From NCBI GenBank assembly GCA_026936325.1, contig JAPTHN010000039.1:1922001-1986000 (forward strand): a stretch of DNA of 64,000 nt, in the 5' to 3' direction. The position numbers and the translations under genes were made by a program. This DNA comes from Platynereis dumerilii. Its lineage: Eukaryota; Annelida; Polychaeta; Phyllodocida; Nereididae. Each line of letters begins with the position of its first letter. The stretch's first letter is position 1. This document shows, in pieces, positions 55,641 to 64,000 of the stretch. Below the pieces are notes generated by a model. That model saw nothing but the letters and a program-made list of their open reading frames with translations. It ran no database searches and was not told the DNA's origin.

Positions 55641-57454
55641 TTTTTTATATAGGTTAGCTAGTGTTTTTTTGTTTCGACATATAACCACTGATAGCATGTT
55701 ATATTTCAAAAATAAACAGACTATTTTCTTCTGTATTCAATACACTCTTGATCAAAATGCTGGAATACCGTAAGACAAGGTTACTTTGGCCATTCTGTAC
55801 CACTTTGGCCACCAAATGAGAAAAAGATTCAGTATCCTGTATCTCTAAAACCAATATAGATACCAGGAAATTTCTTTTCCCATCTGCTAGAGTTACTTGT
55901 CTACTTTTTATGTACATTAATTTTGTTTCAATATCATGATACCAGTGCTTCTTGTGATGGTCATTCTTGGAAAAAGCAGATTTGCAAAAAAGTGTGATTT
56001 TGCAGGGAAGTGATTTTTAAAGATAATAGGCCCTATATCACAGTTTCAAACTACACAGGATTGGTTTATATGTTATGCAATTCAGTGAGTTTAGGGCTAT
56101 GGCCAATGTTACCCCAAATCTCCAAGTCATTATCGGGGTTACTTTGGCCACCCCTGGAAATGGCAATTGGCAAGAGTTGGAATAGTTTGTAGTTAGTAGC
56201 AGTGAAGGAGGTATAAACCTTGATTTGACAAACAGGTGTATGACCCTGAAAATTATGTTGACTGCCATAGATGCTAAAAAAAATACCATAAATGGTCCAA
56301 TGCAATAATTGCAATTTATGTCTTTTAACAAGCATAACATAGCAATGATGTACTGGCTGCTAGGGAAGCTGTGAACCACCATAGACATATATGATTTCAT
56401 TCAAAATAGCATTAGACAAAGTTATTTCATCTTGGATTATTTGTTATGGTGTTTGTCAACATAATGTTACATAGGTGAATTACGCAAACAAATTAAAATT
56501 AGAATAGAAATGTAAGATATGATTGATAAAAATTGTTTTAAAATGACATCTTCTATGACTGGTAGCATATATAACATTCTTGTGACCTAAAAACTGGGGT
56601 ATGTTCACAACTTCACACGATGTCATTCTGAATTAGAAGGCAGTAGTAGGGGGAACGGGGACACAGTGAATCGCTGGACACAGTGAATCAGTGGCTTTTT
56701 CTAGATGCTGAAACCATAAATTGCTAGAATGTGCCATTCACAGGGTGGCTATTTAGTCCAGCATACTTATTCAAGCATAACATCCTAAATTGCTCACGTT
56801 GCACTGGAGTGTGCGGACGCGGGCCGGGCACGGGCTGACTATTGCGGGCACGGGCCGGGCATGGGCTTAGTGATTTTTCTGCAGGCCGGGCAGCCCGCGG
56901 ACGCGGGCATTCATGTGCGGGCAGTTTCATAAAAGTGCCTGCATGACTGAGATGACTTTTGATGTGCAGTAATAACAATCAGATTGTTTATTCACCAAAA
57001 ATGTTAAGGTATAGCTGAGGAAGCATATGAGGTATAAGTTAGTTAGACACCTCCTTTTTAGGTTCTTCTGACTTGCACTTTGGTTATTTAGATCACATCT
57101 AACTGACAAAAATGCATGTTAGAACCCTCATAATTGGTGCCTTACTGGAATAGATTTTAATAAGACTATCTATACCGGCTTTTAAATGATTACAGCATCT
57201 TGCATTATAAACTCTACATTAAATTAGGAAATATTTATTATCTTTACTTGACTGAGAATTTAACCATTTGATCATTAAAAAGGTTGAAAAGAAGCCCATT
57301 ATAATGGCTTCAGATAAAGCAATCATCTTTTCTGTACATTCAAAATATTTGAATTCTAGTCTTCATATCAATATCTAAGACATGCATATATATATTATAT
57401 GCACAATTTGCAGGCATATTCAAAATGAAAGTGTGCTGGTCAACATATATGAAT

Positions 57455-57521
57455 TAGAGCGCTTGACTGCGAATCCGATGGCACTTGAGGACGCGGGTTC
57501 GAACCCCGGTCCTGGAACTCA
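57455..57521 (+). pseudogene. tRNA-like relic or SINE head
   Basis: TTAGAGCGCTTGACTGCGAA resembles a tRNA A-box region through the anticodon loop. GCGGGTTCGAACCCCGG is a B box with four of five T-stem pairs. The 5' acceptor half and D-stem are missing, so it is not a working tRNA. It lies directly before a LINE 3' fragment. Confidence 0.4.
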
Positions 57522-57529
57522 ATTGGAGT

Positions 57530-57907
57530 GCCACCAAACTAGTCACTATCTATGCTAATCTGAGTTACCAGGATCGTCTAAAGAAATTAAACTTAGACTC
57601 TCTAGCTTTTAGATGTAGAAGATGTGACATCATACAAGTACTTAAAATGTTCAAAAATATTGACAAAGTTGTCGTTGCAGAATTTTTTTAATTAAACAAC
57701 AGGCCAACAAGGGGTCACAGTTTGAAAATCAATAAACCAAGAGTGACGACCTCTGTAAGACAAAATAGTTTTGGGATTAGGGTAATCAACAACTGGAATT
57801 CGTTATCGGAAAACACAGTGTCATGTAGCTCTATAAACAGTTTTAAGTCGGCACTTCGTAAGGAATGGTTTAACCATCCAGAAAGATATTTAGATGGATG
57901 GCTATAA
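57530..57907 (+). mobile_element. CR1/L2-type LINE C-terminal fragment
   Basis: A plus-strand relic with NLSYQDRLKKLNLDSL, then a stop, then RGHSLKINKPRVTTSVRQNS and NWNSLSENTVSC, ending in a stop at 57905. These blocks typify the last ~120 codons of CR1/L2-like ORF2. Broken and lacking the RT core. It ends about 80 bp before SGNH copy 2. Confidence 0.65.
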
Positions 57908-57970
57908 ATTATATGGAAATACAATGGTTATGTTGCTTATCTATTTATTTCTTGTGTCCTTATATTTCAG

Positions 57971-59620
57971 GGCGCTTCCTTGTAATTATGAATTATCTTA
58001 TCGGTGATAGCCGGGTGGGAGGGTTCAGGGGTATTATCCCCAGTTTTGACTTTTCTGATATTGTGTCCCGTCCAGGTGCTAGAGTTAACAATTTATTTGA
58101 AACAGTGGAGGACCTAACAATTCTGCACCACGGTGAAACTAACACAAAGGCTTTTTTTTACGTATCAGTTGGTATTTGTGACATCACACAGAAGCTAGGT
58201 GATAACAACTATGAGGAGGTCATTTTTAGCAGTCAAAATTTTATTAATAATAAAACCAACCTCTACAGAGAATTTGACAGGCTGGACTTGGCCATAAAAA
58301 ACCAGTATGCAGTACCTGTGTTTTGCACAATTTTGCCCATGAATTTACAAGCATGGAATACGCACCGCCTTGCTACTAACAAAACTTTAGGCTGTTACAC
58401 ACTAACAATTATGCTCAGATGCAACAGGAACTGGAAAGAGAAGTTGTAGAATTAAATAACTATTTAACCAGTCTAAATACAGCGAATGGTATGTCAACAC
58501 CAATGAGGCACAAAGATATAGAGCATAACAGAGGCAGAGGCAGAAAGGTTCTATGCTATCAAAATTTGAGAGACGGGTGTCATCCTAATAGAACTTTCTT
58601 CCTAAAAATAAAAAAAAAAACATGGTAGCGTACTCCAAAAATAAGAACATGCACAGGCACTAAGCGCGGTCGGTCCAGACCCCTGGAGTCTGTTGGGAGT
58701 TCTAGGGGTAATTCGCACAATTTGCAAGAGTTTTAAATGTACATATATACATACATATCCATTTGGAAAACTAAAAATTGACTTCTGTTAAATTGATTAT
58801 TGATATCTACACGTACCTGGTTGCTGTATTTTATTGATCTATGTTAAAAGAGGGTTGCGGTCGTTCCAGAACCCCCACCTACTTTTGGCGGGTCCTTAAA
58901 ATCAGTATATGTACGTATTATGGTATCATGTATTTATTTATTTACATTTATTGGTGAGCGGTTAAAAGCTCAAATAGACTGTTTAGTCAGTTAAATTGTA
59001 CATTTTTGTCATTGCTCTGTGCGGGTTACATGGTAGTAATTCATTGTAAATATTTCATTGTTATGTTATTTACCTATTTTGTTCCTAATGTTGTGAAGTA
59101 TATCGGCAGTTCAGGGGACACTGGCATGTTTTTTTAGGTAGGCTAAGCCATCACGATCAATTTGAGGTAAAATTTAGTACTCCTCTGCTGAGACGCATGC
59201 GCTGACTGACATCAAATTTTGTAACCATCAACAGAATTAACACCAACAGACTGAAGACGCGACATCCAAAGAAGCCTTCCATCTCATCAACGAATCTACA
59301 TCCGAGAGGTCAACAACCGACGGCTCGGTTTCGACCTAACCCTTCTACAGTTCTACAGGTTGTGGCTGTGGCCGGGGAGGGTGGCCACTTGTATAGGCAG
59401 GAGTTTACCCTCCTGTCAGGTGTGATCAGCAACACCTCCAGCCAGACTCCCCTGGACTCGATGACTGGACAAGTGAATGCCACAACAAGGAAAGCTGTCA
59501 CCAGGAGCGCTGAAGACCGCCAGTCATCACAGATTGTACATTTCAATTACTCTGTACAGTGCCATAGCATGTTCAACATTGATGTGCACTATAAAATATG
59601 AATAAACTAAACTATGCACT
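57971..59620 (+). pseudogene. SGNH-hydrolase-like repeat, copy 2 (broken)
   Basis: Homologue of 15791-16480 beginning at the ATG at 57988: GDSRVGGFRG, LTILHHGE, VGICDITQKL, and DGCHPN near the end. It looks broken (about one break) and diverged from copy 1. It keeps the pyrimidine-CAG before the ORF (acceptor at 57970), both GCGGTCGGTCCAGAC-type motifs (58666-58680 and 58857-58871), and a shared far-3' block (GAGAGGTCA followed by TTTCGACCTAAC, about 59305-59340, like 17079-17110). An AATAAA at 59601-59606 could end its transcript. Sits inside element B. Confidence 0.6.
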
Positions 59621-60048
59621 ATATCTAGCTGGTTTTTCTATTGTCTTTGCAATAGATTGTTATATTTATAAAACTGATTCACTGTGCCCTGGGTGCTGAT
59701 TCACTGTGTCCCCGTATGTTGCCACAGTGGATCAAAATTTTTTTAAAATATTTTGGATTAGGCCTACAACAGAAAATGCTGAAGCTCTGCAAATACTTTG
59801 ATACCATAGCTGTATAGGGGGCACATTAAACTTTCAATTAAGCCTAACATCGAGAATGTGGATAAAAAACTTTTTGAGATATAAAGGAAATAAACATTGC
59901 TGATTCACTGTGTCCCCGTTCCCCCTACACAGAGTGTGGTATACATATTAATACTTAATTTTTGTTCAGAAATCTGCGAATGAGTCAAAACTCATTCTAG
60001 ATTCCACAAAATACATCCCTAAGCTTGTTGGATGGCCAAAATAACATA

Positions 60049-61329
60049 CCGTAATATGGGGTGAATTGGGACAGTTTTGGCCGTTGTTTTGCTATAGATT
60101 GGAGACAAATCAACCCAGAAATCAAAATATGGTGTTAAAATGTGTCCGACCAAAACGTCTAATCATCCCTATGAGCTTCAATTGATATCTTAAATTTCAA
60201 AGGATCAGGGCCCAGAAAACCACTGTCCCAATTCACCCCTCACTTTGGGGTGAATCTGGACAGAGACTTATCTAAATAACATGTACTCCCTAGTAGTCCC
60301 TACCCTGTTTAATTGATTTATACTTGTTAATAAACATTAGAAAACATGTTTAGCACCCAAAAAAGGCACTCTTAGTAAAAATTTAAGTCTATTAAGTGCA
60401 TAATATTCAGTTTTTAACAAAATGTAATAAATCACAGTAAATTGACAAAAATGTCGATATCTGCTAATTTTACAAGTGATGAATAATCTTGGAGTAAATC
60501 CAAAACAAATGATGCCAATTTCAACAATTTAAACCCAAAATGCATGAAAATACGCTGGATTGAAAATTAGTAAGGTTTTTTTGGCAAGCTCTGTAATTCT
60601 GCCATTAACTTGGATCCAAACCCATGACTAAACAGACTAAATATCACATCTCAGCAACTCTTTTGGTCTCTTAAAACTGTTTAAATCGATTTGGACTGTA
60701 AAATCTTTATTTTCCTACTTTTATTTGATGTTATATCACATCATTTTTTATCAGGTTCCAAAAGTGCATATTTATTACAATTTTGCAGAGTTTGACACTT
60801 TTACAGCATTTCTACAAGATAAAAATAATTTTGCAGCATGGTAGTACCCCGTCCAACATTATATTTATAACATTATATTGCTGATTTTGTTTCTTGAGTT
60901 ATTACTGGGGGTTGAAAATAACACTAAAATAACTCTGAAACTGAAAATGCATTATTGCCTATTGAATATAGTCAGTGCAAATGTATCTAAGCTTATGATT
61001 TTTTCTGCAATTGGCCTCAACTATATACTTGAAGTTTTATGAGAATTTTATGTCTGTAGCTTATACAGTTTTTATGGTATACAAGCAAAGTTTTGACCAG
61101 TATGTGAAAATGTAAATACTGCAGGGCAATGTTTGAGGTGCTGCACAGCTCATTGTCGCCTGCAGGTAGAATCATGAAAATCTATATGGATCACCATTGG
61201 AATATATACTAAAAACCTACCAAAAATCAAGTCCCTGTAACAAGTAGAAGTTGTTGCTTTTTGAAGATAAAAATTATTTCCTGGCTTGTCCCGATTCACC
61301 CCAGTGTCCCTATTCACCCCATATTACGG
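60049..61329. mobile_element. element C: TA-flanked element nested in A
   Basis: TA|CCGTAATATGGGGTGAAT on the left and the exact inverse ATTCACCCCATATTACGG|TA on the right (TA at 60047-60048 and 61330-61331). 1281 bp with no ORF. GGGGTGAAT-type blocks recur near both ends. Shares the CCGTAA tip with element A but the rest differs. Confidence 0.75.
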
Positions 61330-62176
61330 TAACTAATTAAATTCTACTGCAGTACATGTATGGTATTACATGCTCTAAGGCGGCAAAGTCGCACCAACTC
61401 CAGGGTTACTTTGGCCGACCATTTAATTATGTAATAAACATAGAACCATCATAGATTTTGGAAAAAATTTTGACAGATGAAAACCTCAATGTACTGGCTG
61501 TGTTATGGCACAAAGCTGTTGATATTCAACGGAAAGTTTTTCTCTGAACACAAATTTGGTGCTCCGAAACGGCCAAAGTAACCCCGTTTTACGGTATTAA
61601 AGACTTTAACCCATATAGCTCCAAGTACAGCCAAGCAAATTAGCGGCCATTGTTATCAAATTCGCCTCAAATATCAGCCTCTATGACACAATGGCCCGTT
61701 TTCACCAACATGGTATTAAGAGTTAAGCCTGGTGTTAACTCCTTTAAACCTGGTATAACTAAGTCCATTTTACCAAGAGTATGCTAAGCATGTAAACTTG
61801 TCAAGGTTCAGTGAATCATACACATTGTCACCAAACTCAAGGATCAGCCATCTCAAACTGATTTGGTGTCAAAAAGTGATTAGGCCAATGAAAACAGAAC
61901 ATATGTTTCTTATGAGATGGCATGACAAATCAGTATTATAGGCCTTTGTCTATTATATTCGCATGTTTCTCTAATTTAACAGTTACCAAAGATTTTTTCA
62001 AGAAAGATATGTCACATCATGAGATATAAAGTTTGCAAACCAAGAACGAACACTTACCTAGAAAATATATTTGTTGAAGTAACTGTTGCAAATATACTAG
62101 CCATACAGCATTAAGCACACGATTTAAAAGTATTTCATGTATGAAACTATGTTTTTATAGCATTTGCCTATGATAG

Positions 62177-62534
62177 TCATGACACCAAATAGAGGCAATT
62201 CTTCTGTGCTGAGTTGTACAAAACCTCTGCACTTGTTGTTGGTCTTAGCACAGGGGTACTTTCGAAGGGCAGGAAATTCGGACGTGGGTGCAATCTATGC
62301 ATCCTATAACCCCCCCGGAAATCGGGTGATTTCGGAAAATTCCAATTTAGCCTCCCGTGTGACTGGTCCACTGGGCATACGTACATATATGGGTTTTAAT
62401 GAAGCGATTGCATGACTAACACACTTCACAATCCTTGAAACTGAGGTGACACTAATACCACTCAAGTCACCAACGATTTGTTGGTAACTGCCGGTAGCAA
62501 AAAAACGCAGGCACGTCAGCCATTCTGGGTACAT
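62177..62534 (-). pseudogene. Harbinger (HARBI1-like) transposase fragment
   Basis: WLTCLRFFATGSYQQIVGDL, SGISVTSVSRIVKCVSHAIA and TRFPGG match the helix-turn-helix and linker leading to the HARBI1 nuclease domain. The frame then shifts and continues in another frame with RMHRLHPRPN and TSAEVLYNSAQKN. It is only part of a ~350-aa transposase and is inactive. Confidence 0.65.
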
Positions 62535-62886
62535 CAGATTTTGAGGACATTATCATTAGATCTTCAAAGGGATTCAACCATAATTGTAGTTTCATTGTGC
62601 AAAAATGCATGACCAGCTGATTTGTATTAATTTATTGTTTGAGGGGAGGGGGCTAAAGAAAAATGCATTTCTGTCACCAACACTGGACAGACAACTAATT
62701 AATTTTCTTTTTTATAAATTTCCAAGCCCACCCCTCTTTTTCTCTTACCTTGTCATGTGGCCATGTTTGGGAACTTCAGAGATTAATTGTGTTTGTAGTA
62801 GTTGAGTTGTTTAAATACTATGTGCAGACTTTCACTCAGTAAATGTTCCTTGATCCTGCTCCGCTTGAGTGATTGGCTTAGCCAGA

Positions 62887-62908
62887 CCAGGTCTTAGCTA
62901 AGACCTGG
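62887..62908. repeat. 22-bp perfect palindrome
   Basis: CCAGGTCTTAG followed by its exact reverse complement, without spacer. It lies in the Harbinger element just left of another hairpin. Confidence 0.7.
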
Positions 62909-62925
62909 CATAACTCTTATTAATG

Positions 62926-63331
62926 GAGACCGTCAGGTCCCTGCGCGAAGCGCAGGGACCAGAGGTCTTCAAATGGTAGGAGACAGAGCTTCTCACACAG
63001 GGATATACTAAGGAAAACTTTTGCATGCGCCAAACAAAAAAAAGTGTGGGCGTTTATGTGACGTCATTCATTGTAACGAGAACACAATGGTGATGACGTC
63101 ACAATAGTTTGCCAGAGGTGACGTCACATTTATGAAGTTATAAATAGATTACGACGCTATGTGTGCAGTACGTTGACCTAACTCACGCATCAAAAAATCT
63201 GATGACATCACCCAGGTAAGAAATGTCAATGCTTTCAGTTATAAAAATGTTTAATGGGGCCTCAGAACTAAAGTTTAAAAATGAACCCCTAGTTACAAAT
63301 CCCAAAGTGTTGATAATCCACTGACGGTCTC
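62926..63331. repeat. small inverted-repeat element with CRE-like octamers
   Basis: GAGACCGTCAG (62926-62936) and its inverse CTGACGGTCTC (63321-63331) bound about 406 bp. Near the left end is an 11-bp perfect hairpin with GAA loop (62936-62960). Three perfect TGACGTCA octamers lie inside (63059-63066, 63094-63101, 63119-63126). Noncoding; nested in the Harbinger fossil. Confidence 0.55.
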
Positions 63332-63509
63332 TCTATGCTTTGGCATCATCATATTACCATGTTGGTGAAAACGGGCCAATATGTTTTCCTCTCATCGGAA
63401 GAGAATTTATGCTTCCACAAGCAGTTTGGTTGAGGATGTTTAGCTTTGCGGCAAACTATTTAGCAATATATCACCTGTTTCACTTACTTACAGACGGCAC
63501 TGTATATAT

Positions 63510-63950
63510 AGAGTAGGTCGGGGCAAGAAGCCCGGGTTAGGTGAGAGGCCCCCCCAGGCTTATATCCAAACTTAAATTTTTGGTGCGTTTATCTATTGAT
63601 TGGATTGAAGCTAGAGGCGTTTTAGGTGACGTCACAATTTTTCAGGGCAAACAGCACCAAACTATAGTAGAAATTAAAGAAAGAAAAAAATGTGCATGGT
63701 TTTTGTAACTTTGACTAATTCTATGAAAGGGGTTGTCAGAAATAACTTTGGAAATTTTTAAAAGTATAATGGATATATGCATTGCTTCACTTTATGACTA
63801 TCACATCGATATGATTTGGATCATGTTTTTTGCATTTTGGTTCAAAATATAGAGGTCAAATTAAAATATGTGGGTTTGGGGCGAGAGGCCCCACATGATA
63901 AGGGGCATGAGGCCCCCTTCACTGGGGGGGGGGGGTCGAAGCTGCTTCAG
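63510..63950. repeat. GGGGCAAGAGGCCCC-type repeat, truncated by window end
   Basis: Blocks such as GGGGCAAGAAGCCC (63521), GTGAGAGGCCCCCC (63541), GGGGCGAGAGGCCCC (63878) and GGGGCATGAGGCCCCC (63902) suggest the end of a further DNA-transposon family. Another TGACGTCA is at 63627-63634. No gene seen. Confidence 0.45.
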
Positions 63951-64000
63951 GAACCATTAATAATGTGTACTTTACATTTAAACTTGATAGAATAGCTAAT

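Larger units (their letters stand above)
56649..59925. mobile_element. element B: TA-flanked element nested in A
   Basis: GGGGGAACGGGGACACAG on the left is matched by CTGTGTCCCCGTTCCCCC on the right, with TA at both outer edges (56647-56648, 59926-59927). ACACAGTGAATC repeats occur near both ends. The interior carries a LINE 3' fragment, a tRNA-like stretch and SGNH copy 2, which look like later insertions. Confidence 0.7.
55768..61594. mobile_element. element A: TA-flanked DNA transposon, host of two nested elements
   Basis: The left end is TA|CCGTAAGACAAGGTTACTTT and the right end is the inverse of CCGTAAAACGGGGTTACTTT|TA. Subterminal GGTTACTTTGGCC recurs (near 56130 and, inverted, near 61573). 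TA duplication and CCGTAA tips suggest a Tc1/mariner- or ISL2EU-like non-autonomous family; superfamily is inference. No transposase found. Elements B and C lie within it. Confidence 0.65.
61693..63377. mobile_element. PIF/Harbinger transposon fossil with AAT target duplication
   Basis: GGCCCGTTTTCACCAACATG (from 61693) is matched by its inverse ending at 63377, with AAT on each side (61690-61692, 63378-63380). Three-bp duplication fits PIF/Harbinger. A minus-strand transposase relic lies at about 62177-62534, and a younger small inverted-repeat element (62926-63331) lies in its right half. Confidence 0.75.

Noticed and set aside
57455-57521. Functional tRNA gene
   Set aside because: Only the anticodon side and T arm are present; the 5' acceptor strand and D stem are missing and the anticodon stem pairs poorly.

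Overview
This window is AT-rich, intron-dense animal genomic DNA crowded with transposons. Two complete host genes can be read, both on the minus strand. Several things point to an invertebrate metazoan: short exons with GT-AG introns, tetranucleotide microsatellites, CR1-type LINE tails, foldback elements and Harbinger/hAT/TA-type DNA transposons. Foldback elements with long arms made of subrepeats are known from sea urchins, so a marine deuterostome is plausible. The species cannot be fixed from sequence alone.

Layout. (1) 330-15444, minus: a PRPF40 orthologue (U1 snRNP-associated splicing factor; two WW and six FF domains). I resolved 24 coding exons with consistent phases, giving 843 aa. 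Its introns hold a tRNA-derived SINE, several MITEs and a perfect-TSD foldback element (11511-13948). (2) About 15450-17340, plus: a head-to-head transcription unit with a small, intact SGNH-hydrolase-like ORF (15791-16480). It probably shares the PRPF40 promoter and has a 5'-UTR intron. A second, decayed copy lies at about 57970-59620. (3) 17340-23500: intergenic repeats, including a C/T-rich TACCCCC array, LINE fragments, microsatellites and a duplicated segment. (4) 23511-53468, minus: an ABCB6 orthologue (half ABC transporter with an extra N-terminal membrane domain), 17 coding exons, 856 aa, all phases consistent, including one GC-AG intron. Its introns hold two LINE ORFs that remain open, a ~9.3-kb inverted-repeat element with ~350-bp subrepeats in both arms, and minisatellites. 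(5) 53500-64000: upstream DNA built of nested transposons. A TA-flanked element (55768-61594) contains two more TA-flanked elements, and one of those carries a LINE tail, a tRNA-like stretch and SGNH copy 2. A PIF/Harbinger fossil (61693-63377) follows.

The two host genes are unrelated in function: splicing, and membrane transport linked to porphyrins. The least explained item is the SGNH-like ORF family. It has two diverged copies with a splice acceptor just before the ORF and a repeated GCGGTCGGTCCAGAC motif after it. No intact retrovirus, LTR element or Polinton was recognised.
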